A DNA stretch of 64,000 nt from an uncultured Acetatifactor sp. (GCA_947627115.1 CANQUQ010000002.1:1-64000); one strand, 5' to 3'. Numbered from the stretch's first letter, positions 1-9,007 are shown. Program-made: numbers and translations. The notes: generated by a model not told the origin, from the sequence alone.

Positions 1-102
1 AAGAGTGGTGAACACGTCGGACTTTAACTCCCGGTTGGACACCTCCCTCCCGCCGTCTCTCGCCACGGTCTTGGCCAAGTCATTTGTTCTGTCATCTGTC
101 AT
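1..102 (-). CDS. Start of a probable Rpn-family PD-(D/E)XK nuclease/transposase-like protein (partial)
   Basis: Only the first 34 codons are inside the window; the gene continues past the left edge. The start is the ATG at 102, preceded by a clear AGGAGG-type ribosome binding site at about 111-117. The visible N-terminus is charged and contains the stretch SNRELKSDVFTTL, which resembles the LKSD-x-F motif near the start of Rpn family proteins (recombination-promoting nuclease/putative transposase, PD-(D/E)XK fold), common in multiple copies in Lachnospiraceae. The catalytic part is not visible, so the family call is inference from a short match. A candidate promoter lies at 194-222. Confidence 0.4.
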   Translation of the reverse strand, partial: MTDDRTNDLAKTVARDGGREVSNRELKSDVFTTL

Positions 103-193
103 AGGCAGACTCCTCCTGTAGATTTGATTTTTGTCCTGAAAAATGCCGCAGAATTTGCGAAGAAAATAGATTGAATCTTTCAAGGATAATGAC

Positions 194-222
194 ACTATAT
201 CAGACAAACGGATTTTTGTAAA
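194..222 (-). promoter_or_regulatory. Candidate sigma-A promoter for the partial gene at 1-102
   Basis: On the minus strand a TTTACA box (217-222) and a TATAGT box (194-199) are separated by exactly 17 bases. It would give a leader of about 85 nt before the ATG at 102. Seen in sequence; activity is inferred. Confidence 0.55.
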
Positions 223-300
223 GTCAAATATTCAGAACGGACCCGGCCTTCTGCGGGCGCCGGCCCAGAGGGCACAGCCGCCCAGACAGAACCGGCCGCA

Positions 301-1038
301 TCAGATCAGCTGCATCGTACACTTTTTTGAGTCATTTTTGATATCCAACGAGACAGACGATATGTTCTCCGCCGCAGCTTCCTCCACCTCTATGACCAGA
401 ACAGCGGAGACAGCCCCGGCATTCGGCACTGTTCCAACAAAGGTAGTCATATCACTTTCCAGCATTGTCATCCAGGCCCTGCGGGAGTAATCCCCGTTCA
501 CTGTGATCCCGAATTGCGGACTCAAGGTCAAAAAGTCGACCTCCTGATCCTGCCCCGTTGCATTGATAATAGAAAAATTAAGCACAAGGAGTTTTTTCCC
601 CTCCGTCGCCGACAGGGCAAAAGACCCTTCGTCTCCCTCCGGATAGACATCGTACAGACCGTATTCCGTGAAGACAATCTCCATGCCCTCCGGAAGTCCC
701 AAGACGGACGCCGCCGTATATGCATTTCCAGCCTCACTTCCGGGAGCCCCCGTGACCGGTGTGTCATCTACCGGATCCATGCCTTGCGGCTCCTGCGTTT
801 CCGTTCCCTCAGCAGCAGGATCCTGTGCAGGCTCCGGTTCGGGAGTGGAAAGCATATCCGTGTAGTCTACCAGACGGCTCCTGTCGTTCGCGTCATACTT
901 CATCAGGTTGAAAGCTGCGAACTCTCCCATCATCTGCATCTGTTCGTCCGTCAGGTCGGGAATCCTGTTCTGCGTGCAGCCTGCCAGGCTTATGATCAAC
1001 AGCCCTGCCGTCAGTGCTGCCGTTATTTTTTTTAACAT
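301..1038 (-). CDS. Uncharacterised lipoprotein
   Basis: A 245-residue secreted lipoprotein of unknown function. The start chosen is the ATG at 1038, six bases after an AGGAGG-like site (1044-1050), because it directly begins a signal peptide (MLKKIT, hydrophobic core, LAGC lipobox with the acylated cysteine near residue 21). A longer frame upstream would put a charged extension before the signal peptide and is rejected. After the lipobox comes a short helical segment, then a low-complexity linker rich in E, P, Q and T (about residues 65-105), then a C-terminal domain of about 130 residues with alternating beta-strand character that resembles the Ig-like DUF4352/DUF5067 type seen in Firmicutes lipoproteins. 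It likely sits on the outer face of the membrane. It lies 106 bp downstream of the sensor kinase gene on the same strand, so it could be its target or accessory protein; that is only a guess from position. Confidence 0.75.
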   Translation of the reverse strand: MLKKITAALTAGLLIISLAGCTQNRIPDLTDEQMQMMGEFAAFNLMKYDANDRSRLVDYTDMLSTPEPEPAQDPAAEGTETQEPQGMDPVDDTPVTGAPGSEAGNAYTAASVLGLPEGMEIVFTEYGLYDVYPEGDEGSFALSATEGKKLLVLNFSIINATGQDQEVDFLTLSPQFGITVNGDYSRRAWMTMLESDMTTFVGTVPNAGAVSAVLVIEVEEAAAENISSVSLDIKNDSKKCTMQLI

Positions 1039-1144
1039 TTTGTGCCTCCTGTCGTCTGACCGATGAATGAAATACACCCGTCTGCTTCCATCATACAACA
1101 CAATCCGCCGTCAGACAAGTCCGGAAATACCGGATCCGCATCCG

Positions 1145-2635
1145 TCATGACTTCTCCGGCGTCTCCGCGCACTCCTTCACCGTCTCCAGCTCGAACCAGA
1201 ACAGCACGCCGTCCTGATGATTCTCCACACCGAATCTCTGATTCATGGACTCCATGATAGCCTTTACGATGGACAGACCGATACCGCTCCCGCCGTACTC
1301 TCTCGTCCTCGCCTTATCTACCTTATAGAACTTATCCCATACGTGCCCTATTGCTTCCCTGGGAATGAGATCTCCGGTATTGAACACCCCCGCACGCACT
1401 ACGTTCCCTCGCTGCTCCAGAGACAGCACGATCTTCCGCTCTCCGCTGCAGTGATTGACCGCGTTGGAAAAATAATTCGCCAGGACCTCCTCCGTCTTGT
1501 ACTCATCCGCCCAGACATAGATCGGAGGATACTCATCCATACAGACCTGTATGTCGTTCTGCCTAATCAGGATGCCTGCGGACTGAACATAATTGCGGAT
1601 CAGGGCGGTAATGTCGAACCGCTCCATTGTCACGGCATCACTGCCCGATTCCAGCTGATTCAGCGTCAGAAGCTTTTGTACCATATTGTTCATCTTGGCG
1701 GCCTCGTCCATTATGACCTCACAATAAAAGCTCCTGCTCTCCGGATCGTCATTGACCTCCTCCTTCAAGCCCTCCGCATAACCTTGTATCAGTGCAATGG
1801 GGGTCTTCAGTTCGTGGGATACGTTGGACAAAAATTCCTTGCGCATCTCATCCATGGCTTCCTTGCGTTCGATGTCCTTCTGCAGTTCATTGTTGGCAGT
1901 CTTCAGCTCCGATATGGACTGTTCCAGAGACTGGGAAAGCTTGTTAATGTTCTCGCCCAAAAGGTCGATCTCATTTCCTGTCCTGCCATTGTATTTTGCC
2001 TCAAAATCCAAGTGCACCATCTGTTCGGAGATACGGTTCAGTTCCAGGATCGGCTGGGTTATGCGCCGTGAAACGAACCATATGATGATACCTCCGGCAA
2101 GCGTGCCCAGCACACCGACATAGGCGAAGAAACGGTTGGCGATCTTGGCGCTCGCCCGAATGCTTTCGATGGGAGTCCGCATAATAAAAGAAATACCCGT
2201 GTTCAGCTGCCCATACATCTCCAGATACTCGTCCTCGCCGGTATTGATCCGCTGTACCACATAGTCGTTGCCCTCTTGCAGCCTCTCCGCCTGACCGGAG
2301 AAAAATCCCAGGATGTAGCCGATCAACTGATTTTCCAGTTCACGGCCTCCGTTGAAAGATACATATTTTGTCTGTGAATTGGCATCCATGACACAGACCG
2401 TGATATTGTATTTGCTGCAGACATTGTCCAACTCCTCCCGAAATTCCTCCGTACTGTAGGTATCACTTTGGGCCGCCTGCCGAATTGTGTCATATGCATC
2501 AAAAATGATTTGGGTCCTGCTTTTGACATAATATCTCTCAAGAAAAAGATTGTTGATGAACCAGCACAAAAGAATAGTGCCGGCCATAAGACCGATAAAG
2601 ATCAATGCAAATTGCCGCCTGATAGAATATTTCAC
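1145..2635 (-). CDS. Membrane sensor histidine kinase
   Basis: A 496-residue transmembrane sensor kinase. Domains in order: helix 1 (about 9-30), an extracytoplasmic sensor domain (about 31-165), helix 2 (about 168-188), HAMP (about 188-243), a HisKA domain with the phospho-accepting His274 in SNVSHELKTP, and a HATPase domain with an N box around Asn391 (YFSNAVNH), a DxF-like box near WDKFYK, and a G2 box GGSGIGLS (448-455). All catalytic motifs are present, so it should autophosphorylate and pass phosphate to the regulator encoded just upstream. The start codon overlaps the regulator stop codon by four bases (ATGA), indicating translational coupling. The architecture is like VanS/PhoR-class kinases; the signal cannot be read from the sequence. 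Confidence 0.95.
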   Translation of the reverse strand: MKYSIRRQFALIFIGLMAGTILLCWFINNLFLERYYVKSRTQIIFDAYDTIRQAAQSDTYSTEEFREELDNVCSKYNITVCVMDANSQTKYVSFNGGRELENQLIGYILGFFSGQAERLQEGNDYVVQRINTGEDEYLEMYGQLNTGISFIMRTPIESIRASAKIANRFFAYVGVLGTLAGGIIIWFVSRRITQPILELNRISEQMVHLDFEAKYNGRTGNEIDLLGENINKLSQSLEQSISELKTANNELQKDIERKEAMDEMRKEFLSNVSHELKTPIALIQGYAEGLKEEVNDDPESRSFYCEVIMDEAAKMNNMVQKLLTLNQLESGSDAVTMERFDITALIRNYVQSAGILIRQNDIQVCMDEYPPIYVWADEYKTEEVLANYFSNAVNHCSGERKIVLSLEQRGNVVRAGVFNTGDLIPREAIGHVWDKFYKVDKARTREYGGSGIGLSIVKAIMESMNQRFGVENHQDGVLFWFELETVKECAETPEKS

Positions 2636-3312
2636 TCATCTGCCTCCAGCTTATAGCCCATGCCCCAGACCGTCTTGATCAGTTCTCCCTTCTCTCCCAT
2701 CTTGCTGCGCAGCTTCTTCACATGGGTATCAATAGTGCGGGCGTCGCCAAAATAGTCATAATTCCATACGTTGTTCAGAATTTTTTCCCTGGAGAGGGCA
2801 ATCCCCTTATTTTCCAGAAAATAAGTCAAAAGCTCAAATTCCTTGTAACTCAGATCTATGGCTCTTCCATCGATAAATACCTGATGAGCTCCCTTATCCA
2901 CCCGAATGCCGCCGCAGCTTAATACCTCCGCCGCGCCCAGCTGATTGGTCCTTCGCAGAATCGCCTCTATACGCGCAACGAGTATCTTGGGACTGAAGGG
3001 CTTGGAAATATATTCATCCACCCCCAGCTGAAAGCCCAGCAGCTCGTCCTGCTCGTCCGATCTGGCTGTCAGCATGATAATAGGCACCTTGGAGTAGGCC
3101 CTGATCTCTTTGCACACCTGCCAGCCGTCCAGCTTGGGCATCATCACATCCAGAACGACTAACGCGATCTCCTTCTGCTCAAAAAAAATATCCAGCGCCG
3201 TCTCTCCGTCTCCTGCCTCCAGGACCTCATAGTTGTTCCTGACAAGGAAATCCCGGACAAGCTTACGCAAACGGCTCTCGTCATCCACCACCAGCACTTT
3301 TAATCTGTCCAT
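2632..3312 (-). CDS. OmpR/PhoB-family response regulator
   Basis: A 226-residue DNA-binding response regulator, partner of the kinase that follows. The receiver domain has the acidic pair Asp10-Asp11, the phosphorylation site Asp55 (VVLDVMMP), a Thr82 switch residue and Lys104 (SKPF). The C-terminal half is a winged-helix domain with the typical FELLTYFLEN and RTIDTHVKKLR segments of the OmpR family. The ATG at 3312 is chosen because the GGAG site (3322-3325) is nine bases upstream of it; an alternative TTG at 3321 lies directly against that site and would be too close. The stop overlaps the kinase start. Targets are unknown. Confidence 0.95.
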   Translation of the reverse strand: MDRLKVLVVDDESRLRKLVRDFLVRNNYEVLEAGDGETALDIFFEQKEIALVVLDVMMPKLDGWQVCKEIRAYSKVPIIMLTARSDEQDELLGFQLGVDEYISKPFSPKILVARIEAILRRTNQLGAAEVLSCGGIRVDKGAHQVFIDGRAIDLSYKEFELLTYFLENKGIALSREKILNNVWNYDYFGDARTIDTHVKKLRSKMGEKGELIKTVWGMGYKLEADE

Positions 3313-3383
3313 GACACTCAACTCCTTTTCTGCTCTACGGACATCTTAAAACATATTTATGTCTTTTCTGTGAAAAGCATATA

Positions 3384-3959
3384 CTACTGTGCTGTCTGTA
3401 CGGTATCCAGCCTGTCGATATCCAATTCCCGCTCCCGTTCCCGGATCGCCTGCTCCCGTTCTTCCAGTTCCTGTTCCCAGGCGGCATATCTGTCCACAAG
3501 AGCCCTCTCATAATTAAAGATATTCGGCTGTTCGCTCTGAACAGAGATCAGGAACATGGCACAGATCGCAAGTACCAGCAAAATATTCAGCACTACGGAG
3601 ATCTGAAATCGGATGTTCGCCCTTTTCTTTTGTTCAGCGGCCCGCTCCCGGATATTTTCCCGCTCATTTTGCCTGCGCTGTTCGACGGCATCCGTATAGG
3701 TATCGAACAGCGGGATCGGCTGAACTCTCTCCGGAGCTATCTGAGGCTGTTTTAAGAGATAATCCTGCAATTTCTTTAAAAAGACCAAGCCCACAGGTGT
3801 CCTGAAGACCTGATCCTGAAGCACCTTATTGTAGACGTGAAGAATACTTTCCGGCCTGGAATAATCGATACGGGCTTCCAGATATTCGATTTTTCTGCGC
3901 TCGGTCTCCGCAAGCTTCCCGTCACTTTCCGTGTAAAAGGCAAACCCTCCCGTTTCCAT
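3384..3959 (-). CDS. Small single-pass membrane protein with C-terminal coiled coil, unknown function
   Basis: A 191-residue protein I do not recognise at family level. Residues 1-120 are hydrophilic and mostly helical, rich in E, R and Q; one transmembrane helix lies at about 122-141 (VVLNILLVLAICAMFLI); the rest is a strongly charged helix (WEQELEEREQAIRERERE) that should form a coiled coil. There is no signal peptide, so the N-terminal part is probably cytoplasmic. The ATG at 3959 follows a perfect AGGAGG site. It has its own good promoter (4016-4044) directly after the ssrA terminator, so it is likely a separate unit; the two-component pair begins 70 bp downstream and may be co-transcribed. 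Confidence 0.75.
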   Translation of the reverse strand: METGGFAFYTESDGKLAETERRKIEYLEARIDYSRPESILHVYNKVLQDQVFRTPVGLVFLKKLQDYLLKQPQIAPERVQPIPLFDTYTDAVEQRRQNERENIRERAAEQKKRANIRFQISVVLNILLVLAICAMFLISVQSEQPNIFNYERALVDRYAAWEQELEEREQAIRERERELDIDRLDTVQTAQ

Positions 3960-4015
3960 TTAGAGACCTCCTTTTCTCCCTTAGAATCGCAAGAACCGTT
4001 CCAATCTGTTTCATC

Positions 4016-4044
4016 ATAATAGCATAGAATATGGATAAAGTCAA
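4016..4044 (-). promoter_or_regulatory. Sigma-A promoter for the gene at 3384-3959
   Basis: Minus-strand TTGACT (4039-4044), 17-base spacer, TATTAT (4016-4021). The -35 box overlaps the T tract of the ssrA terminator, so termination of ssrA and initiation of the next gene are packed into the same 60 bases. Confidence 0.7.
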
Positions 4045-4079
4045 AAATCTCCAGCGCCCAAATAAGGCATTGGAGATTT
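4042..4079 (-). terminator. Intrinsic terminator downstream of ssrA
   Basis: Minus strand: arms AAATCTCCA and TGGAGATTT (plus coordinates 4071-4079 and 4045-4053) around a 17-base loop, followed by a run of T (plus-strand A run 4043-4047). It lies beyond both copies of the ssrA 3' repeat. Confidence 0.75.
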
Positions 4080-4103
4080 CTTTGCGAGTGGAGTAGAGGG
4101 GAG
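4076..4103 (-). repeat. Duplicate of the ssrA 3' end (att-like direct repeat, distal copy)
   Basis: These 28 bases are identical to 4132-4159, which contains the 3' terminal acceptor strand of the tmRNA gene plus the 13 bases after it. Allowing one indel and one change, similarity extends a few bases further into the T-loop part. Such duplication of a tmRNA 3' end is the usual footprint of tyrosine-recombinase integration at ssrA (attL/attR). Only 28 bp separate the two copies, so any element is gone or was never larger; the segment between contains a small GAACCC/GGGTTC inverted repeat. Confidence 0.7.
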
Positions 4104-4131
4104 CCTGAACCCAAGGGGTTCGACTCGCCTC

Positions 4132-4159
4132 ATTTCTTTGCGAGTGGAGTAGAGGGGAG
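4132..4159 (-). repeat. ssrA 3' end direct repeat, gene-proximal copy
   Basis: This copy belongs to the intact tmRNA gene: it includes CUACUCC, the 3' strand of the acceptor stem, plus the bases just downstream. It is the partner of the repeat at 4076-4103. Confidence 0.7.
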
Positions 4160-4527
4160 TCGAACCCCTGTCCAAAAGCCCATTCCCTGTCCTTCTACTA
4201 TCATAGTCCGTTTTTTCGGCCGGTCTTGCTCCGGCCCGTTCCCTTGCCGGTCAGAAAAGGGACAATCTGTCCGGTTCGGTAGCTTCATGGTACGCCCACG
4301 CGGGCAAAGCTTACCGCGCGTCGTTTCTCACAGAGTCGATGCCCGGATTCCGGAGTGTGAGTGCCCCGGAGCGGACAAGCCGCCTAAGGCGGCGTCACTC
4401 ACAGCGGGTTAGGCTGCAAGTGCGTACTGAGTATTATTATCAGCGTTTCGTTTAATTTTGCCATTTGACGCATAGCTGCGGATAGCTTCTCCAGCTGCAA
4501 GACCCCTGTCGAGACCTTTACTACCCC
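4145..4527 (-). ncRNA. ssrA: Transfer-messenger RNA (tmRNA)
   Basis: tmRNA rescues ribosomes stalled on broken mRNA, together with SmpB encoded about 1.9 kb upstream. The 5' end GGGGUAG (4527-4521) pairs with CUACUCC near the 3' end (seven pairs including one G-U), forming the acceptor stem, and a T-arm with GGUUCGA precedes the 3' end. CCA does not appear to be encoded after the discriminator A at 4145, so it would be added afterwards. The internal reading frame (about 4408-4461) resumes at a GGC codon and encodes the degradation tag GKIKRNADNNTQYALAA before a TAA stop, ending in the canonical ALAA. Length is about 383 nt, normal for the family. Ends are by stem pairing and could be off by one or two bases. 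Confidence 0.95.
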
Positions 4528-4538
4528 GAAGTACATTA

Positions 4539-4567
4539 AGTATATCGGATGGATCCGGCGGTGTCAA
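4539..4567 (-). promoter_or_regulatory. Sigma-A promoter of ssrA
   Basis: Minus strand TTGACA (4562-4567), 17-base spacer, TATACT (4539-4544): a near-consensus promoter ending 12 bases before the mature tmRNA 5' end. The TGA stop of the upstream membrane protein gene lies inside the -35 box, so the two genes are packed without any spacer. Confidence 0.85.
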
Positions 4568-6309
4568 TAGTCGTATGACGAAAAACGGTAAACACCAAAT
4601 ATTACCTTATCGTTCAGCATAATACTGTCCTCCAGCTCCATTTTTGTCGGACCGAATCTTTCGGAAAGATAATCCTCCAGCCACTCCATATCCCTGGAAT
4701 ACGACGCGATATAATGGACCTCTCCGCCAGCCTCCGGCCTTTGGGTCAGAAGAGCGCCTCCGTCCTGTGCGCCCCGCTCCGCAATCCGGTCCCCCATCAG
4801 GGGAGAACCGCTCATCCAGCCTCCGGCCAGTATGTAGTTGCTCTGTCCCGGCGGAAGCGTCTCCCACACCTCACCCGCATAGGATACCATGGACAGCACA
4901 TCCAAGAGATACAGGTCCTCTCGGTGTGCCTGACAGTAGTCCGTCAGTGCCCTCCACTCTTTCCGGGCAGACTGTATCTCGGCCACCCTGCCGCTCACTG
5001 TCCTTATCTGAATAAATGCCACAGCGGCCAGTATCACACCCAACGCTGCGCTTACGGAAAGGAGCGCCGCGGGATGCATTTTTTTCGGACAGGCGTTGGC
5101 CACCTTGCCATCCTCCCCGCCCGCCTGCTCCTTTGGAGGTCTCTCCGACGCCAGCCCGCAGCACATGCCCGCAAGCGTCATGATCTCCAGCAGATACAGA
5201 GATATGTAGACTCTCTCCGGAAATCTTCCCTGCCAGATCAGATAGATCCAGATGAGACTTCGGCCCGCGCCCATACAGCATACGAGCAGCAGCTGCATCC
5301 ACCGCCTTCTTTGCAGCAGCAACAGAAAAGCCGTAAGATACGCAGCCGCCAGCACATAGTTATACGGACGGTCAGTGCTCTTGAGATGGTAAATGTATTC
5401 CGCCAGGCAAAACCGGAAGAATTCCCTGTCGCTGCGGCCGGCCGACAGCTGCGCGTCATAAATGTCCGCAGCCGCCTGCAGCTTTTCGGCATCCAGCGCA
5501 CGGTCCAGGGCGAGCGCATATTGCTCCAGGATCACATGCTCCTGCTCGTCGATGCCCTGGGCCTCATACCGGGCGCCATACTCCTCATAGGGCAGTACGG
5601 CCCCGTAATCGTACAAGTGTGTCCTGCTCTCATTATATGCTCTGTACCGCTTCCAGTCCTCTGTCCGATACATCATTCCGTCCCAGACCATACAGACAAG
5701 GACGCAAAAGGACAAGAGCGCCAACAGCATGAGCTGCTGCTTCCACCTTTTCTCCCATATTTTCCACAGCACAATGACCGCCAGAAAAGGCAGCAGCAGG
5801 AAAAAGACCTGGCTCCTGACACAGTAGCAAAGAGTGAACAGCAGCACAGCGCGTCTCCGGCTGTCCGCTGCCGCAAGGAACAGTCCGCAGCCCCCCAGCA
5901 TCCCGGCCGTCACCGTGTAATGCAGATACACATAATTAGGCAGGAACAACACTGCGCACAACAGCGCCAGCACCACCGTCATCGCCCACCTTTTCACAGC
6001 GGACAGACCGGTCCGCCCCGCCATTTCTCCTATGACCAGACTTGCCGACAGCAGAAAACAGCCGGCCAGGAAAGCCGAGAACCAGGGGATTTTCCCGGTG
6101 AGACGATACAGCAGACTGATTAGTCCCGTCAGCGGATATTTCATATAGACAGCGTGGCCGTCCGGCACTCCCGAATAGGCGCCGGAAAGAATGTTCCGCA
6201 TTGTCATATCGTCATTCATATAAAACACCATGCGGCAGGCGGCAGCCGTTATGCACAGCACGGCAAAAACTGACAGTGCCGTCACTCCCCAGGTTCGATA
6301 TCTCCTCAT
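4564..6309 (-). CDS. Polytopic membrane protein, GT-C glycosyltransferase-like
   Basis: A 581-residue integral membrane protein. The hydrophobicity pattern suggests about ten to twelve transmembrane helices, mostly in residues 8-200 and 315-440, with a hydrophilic loop at about 215-310 and an extracytoplasmic C-terminal domain (about 445-581). The short NDD motif at residues 32-34, just after the first helix, matches the acidic first-loop motif of GT-C type lipid-linked sugar transferases, so a cell-envelope glycosylation role is plausible; no closer family is recognised. The start at 6309 is favoured over the ATG at 6321 because AGGG lies six bases upstream of it and because the bases around 6321 belong to a 31-bp intergenic repeat also found at 16654-16684. 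It separates smpB from ssrA, which are usually adjacent. Confidence 0.7.
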   Translation of the reverse strand: MRRYRTWGVTALSVFAVLCITAAACRMVFYMNDDMTMRNILSGAYSGVPDGHAVYMKYPLTGLISLLYRLTGKIPWFSAFLAGCFLLSASLVIGEMAGRTGLSAVKRWAMTVVLALLCAVLFLPNYVYLHYTVTAGMLGGCGLFLAAADSRRRAVLLFTLCYCVRSQVFFLLLPFLAVIVLWKIWEKRWKQQLMLLALLSFCVLVCMVWDGMMYRTEDWKRYRAYNESRTHLYDYGAVLPYEEYGARYEAQGIDEQEHVILEQYALALDRALDAEKLQAAADIYDAQLSAGRSDREFFRFCLAEYIYHLKSTDRPYNYVLAAAYLTAFLLLLQRRRWMQLLLVCCMGAGRSLIWIYLIWQGRFPERVYISLYLLEIMTLAGMCCGLASERPPKEQAGGEDGKVANACPKKMHPAALLSVSAALGVILAAVAFIQIRTVSGRVAEIQSARKEWRALTDYCQAHREDLYLLDVLSMVSYAGEVWETLPPGQSNYILAGGWMSGSPLMGDRIAERGAQDGGALLTQRPEAGGEVHYIASYSRDMEWLEDYLSERFGPTKMELEDSIMLNDKVIFGVYRFSSYDY

Positions 6310-6316
6310 TTTTACC

Positions 6317-6347
6317 CTCATTCTGCCGCCTCAGCGGCCATTTCATA
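6317..6347 (-). repeat. 31-bp intergenic hairpin repeat, copy 1
   Basis: Contains a GCCGC/GCGGC stem with a four-base loop, flanked by conserved bases. It matches 16654-16684 at 29 of 31 positions. In both places it sits just upstream of the ribosome binding site of a minus-strand gene. Confidence 0.7.
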
Positions 6348-6393
6348 ACGGATCGCACACTTATGCCACGGCACGCATATCAACCGGCACGAC

Positions 6394-6864
6394 TCACAAA
6401 TTCTTGATCTTGAACTCCCTCTCCGTCTCCCTGCGCATGTCTTTTTTCGCTATGTCCTGACGCTTGTCGTAAAGCTTCTTTCCTCTCGCGAGACCGATCT
6501 CCACCTTCACCTTTCCGTCCTTGAAATAGACCTGCAGGGGCACCAGCGTATACCCTTTTTCGGCCACCTTTCCGGCAAGCTTACCGATCTCATACTTGTG
6601 GAGCAGCAATTTTTTGACCCGCAGAGGATCCTTGTTGAAAATATTTCCCTTCTCATAGGGGCTCACATGCATGCCATAGACGAATACTTCTCCGTCCTCG
6701 ATCCGGATAAAGCTCTCCTTAATGCTGCACTTTCCCATGCGCATGGATTTCACCTCAGTGCCGTGCAGAACAACTCCGGCCTCGTAGGTCTCCTCTATAA
6801 AATAGTCATGATACGCCTTCTTATTGTTGGCGATCAACTTTTTCGGCGCCTTATCAGCCGCCAT
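6394..6864 (-). CDS. smpB: SsrA-binding protein SmpB
   Basis: A 156-residue tmRNA-binding protein that delivers alanyl-tmRNA to stalled ribosomes. The whole family pattern is visible: [20 protein letters not shown] near the start, the GTEVKSMR segment, the VYGMHVSPY and [17 protein letters not shown] motifs, and a basic C-terminal tail ([13 protein letters not shown]) that enters the decoding centre. The ATG at 6864 is chosen; it lies eight bases from a perfect AGGAGG (6873-6878), whereas a GTG further upstream overlaps that site. It follows rnr by 35 bp, the standard Firmicutes order rnr-smpB, with ssrA further downstream. Confidence 0.98.
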   Translation of the reverse strand: MAADKAPKKLIANNKKAYHDYFIEETYEAGVVLHGTEVKSMRMGKCSIKESFIRIEDGEVFVYGMHVSPYEKGNIFNKDPLRVKKLLLHKYEIGKLAGKVAEKGYTLVPLQVYFKDGKVKVEIGLARGKKLYDKRQDIAKKDMRRETEREFKIKNL

Positions 6865-6899
6865 CCGATCCACCTCCTGTCGCCTGGGGAATACTCCGT

Positions 6900-8918
6900 T
6901 CAGTCCTCCTCGATCGAAAAATCTATCGTTCGGTCATATCGGTCACATCCGTCCACGCGGACCCGCAGGGGCATTCCCAGCCTGAAGCTGCGCCCTGTGG
7001 TCTCCCCTGTCATCTCATAAGTATTCTCGTTGTAATAATAATAGTCGCCCGGCAGCTTGGACACGTGGACCAGCCCCTCCACCGTGTTGGAAAGCTCCAC
7101 ATAGATTCCCCAGCCGGTGACTCCCGACACTACGCCGTCAAAGGACTGTCCGATCCGCTCCTCCATATACTCCACTTTTTTCAGCTTTTCCGTCTCCCGT
7201 TCCGCTTCGTCTGCCCGTCTCTCCGTGTCGGAGCATTTCTTCGCCACCTCCGGCAAAATACTCCGGTAATGCTCCTGCCGCTCTGATGTCATCCGGTTCC
7301 TCAACTGATCCTTGATGATCCTGTGGATCTGGAGATCGGGATATCTGCGGATGGGGGATGTAAAATGACAGTAATATCTGCAGGCCAGGCCGAAATGTCC
7401 GGTACACTCCGTGCTGTATTTTGCCTGCTTCATGCTCCTGAGCGTCAGCCGTCCGATCATTGCTTCCTCCGGTGTGCCTTCAAACTTTGCCAGGAGCTTC
7501 TGGACCTCCTTGGGATGGACCTCCTCGCGGTTCGCCTTCGCCCCTTTTCGCCCCGCGGCCTTCATATAATAGCCAAAATTGTTCAGAAATGCGGACAGCT
7601 TTTGAATGCGTTCCGCATCCGGAAAGTCATGGATACGGTAGACGAAGGGTGTCTCCGTCCAGTAAAAATGCTGCGCTACCGTCTCGTTGGCCGCCAGCAT
7701 AAGATCCTCGATGATATCCGTTGCGGTGTTGTGCTCATACGCCTTGATCTCAACAGGATGCCCCTCCCGGTCCAGCAGTATCTTGCACTCCGGGAAGTCA
7801 AAATCTATCGAACCGCGCTGCTTCCTCCTTTTTCTCAGCAGGGCAGCCACCTGCTCCATCTCTCTGAACATGGGCAGCAGCTTGGCATACTGCACATAGC
7901 TTTCGTCTCTCTTTACCAGCGATCCGTCCTCCAGCAGCGCCTGTACGACGGTGTATGTCATACGGCGGTCCACCCGGATCACTGATTCACAGATCTCATA
8001 GTCCCGGATCTCCCCCTGCGCATCAATACTCATAAGGCAGCTCAGGCTGAGCCTGTCCTCTCCCTCATTTAAGGAACAGATCCCGTTCGACAGTGCATGA
8101 GGCAGCATGGGGATCACCCGGTCCGCCAGATACACGGATGTGCCCCGCTTTAACGCTTCCCTGTCCAGAGCAGAATTTTCCTGTACATAATTTGCCACAT
8201 CCGCAATGTGCACGCCCAGATGATACCTTTCTCCGTCAAACGACACGCTGACCGCATCATCCAGATCCTTGGAATCCTCCCCATCGATGGTGACCGTGAC
8301 AAGCTCTCTCAGGTCGCGTCTGCCCGCCATATCCGCCTCCGATACTTCCTGCGCCGCCCTCTGCGCCTGCTTCATGACCCTTTCTGGGAAGTCCACAGGC
8401 AGCTCAAATCCCCGGACCACCGACAGGATGTCCACACCGGGATCGTTCTCATGCCCCAGGATCTCCACTACCCTGCCCTCCGGACATCTTTTGTTCGTGC
8501 CGTAGTCCGTGATCTCAACCACTACCTTGTGACCGCTGACCGCGCCGCAGGAGCGCTCCTTCGGCACATAGATATCCTGCGGGATCCTGGAATTGTCGGG
8601 GCGCACAAATCCGTAGTGATTCCGGATCCGCTCAAAGGTGCCTACCAGACGGGTCATACCTCTCGAAACGACGCAAAGCACCTGCGCCTCCTGCCGTTTC
8701 CCCTGCCTGCCGGGCAAAAGCGCGACCCGCACCGTATCCCGGTGAAAGGCTCCGTTCGTGCATTTCTCCGGAATATACAGATCCTCCCGGCCATCTATCT
8801 CGACAAAGCCGAAGCCCCTGGCATTGCTGAGGAACGTCCCCGTCAGCGTCTCCTGGCCGTCCCTCGTCCCGTCATATTCCCTTTTTTCAGTTTCCCTGCT
8901 CTCATCCGCATTCATCAT
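6900..8918 (-). CDS. rnr: Ribonuclease R
   Basis: A 672-residue processive 3'-to-5' exoribonuclease of the RNase II/R family, which degrades structured RNA and works in tmRNA-linked mRNA decay and RNA quality control. Domains: cold-shock domains (about 20-160), the RNB catalytic domain (about 200-530) with the acidic metal-binding cluster [10 protein letters not shown] (Asp212 to Asp221), and a C-terminal S1 domain (about 585-670, [15 protein letters not shown]). It is shorter than the E. coli enzyme and lacks a long basic C-terminal tail. Two adjacent ATG codons (8918, 8915) could start it; a GAAGG site is just upstream. It lies between secG and smpB as in Bacillus and Clostridia. Confidence 0.97.
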   Translation of the reverse strand: MMNADESRETEKREYDGTRDGQETLTGTFLSNARGFGFVEIDGREDLYIPEKCTNGAFHRDTVRVALLPGRQGKRQEAQVLCVVSRGMTRLVGTFERIRNHYGFVRPDNSRIPQDIYVPKERSCGAVSGHKVVVEITDYGTNKRCPEGRVVEILGHENDPGVDILSVVRGFELPVDFPERVMKQAQRAAQEVSEADMAGRRDLRELVTVTIDGEDSKDLDDAVSVSFDGERYHLGVHIADVANYVQENSALDREALKRGTSVYLADRVIPMLPHALSNGICSLNEGEDRLSLSCLMSIDAQGEIRDYEICESVIRVDRRMTYTVVQALLEDGSLVKRDESYVQYAKLLPMFREMEQVAALLRKRRKQRGSIDFDFPECKILLDREGHPVEIKAYEHNTATDIIEDLMLAANETVAQHFYWTETPFVYRIHDFPDAERIQKLSAFLNNFGYYMKAAGRKGAKANREEVHPKEVQKLLAKFEGTPEEAMIGRLTLRSMKQAKYSTECTGHFGLACRYYCHFTSPIRRYPDLQIHRIIKDQLRNRMTSERQEHYRSILPEVAKKCSDTERRADEAERETEKLKKVEYMEERIGQSFDGVVSGVTGWGIYVELSNTVEGLVHVSKLPGDYYYYNENTYEMTGETTGRSFRLGMPLRVRVDGCDRYDRTIDFSIEED

Positions 8919-8949
8919 TCATGCCTGCCTTCTCAAAAAATTTAAAAAT

Positions 8950-8980
8950 AAACACTCTTGTGCAGGCCACAAGAGTGTTT
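8950..8980 (-). terminator. Terminator after secG
   Basis: A 13-bp perfect stem (AAACACTCTTGTG / CACAAGAGTGTTT) with a five-base loop, followed on the minus strand by an A/T-rich T-containing tract. It lies between secG and rnr and should separate the glycolytic/secG unit from rnr-smpB, or act as an attenuator with partial readthrough. Confidence 0.8.
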
Positions 8981-9007
8981 TCCAATCTCATCGCAAAAAC
9001 AGAACTC

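Noticed and set aside
4076..4131. The second ssrA-like segment as a separate tRNA or tmRNA gene
   Set aside because: Only the 3' end of the gene is repeated; there is no matching 5' acceptor strand, so it is a partial duplication.
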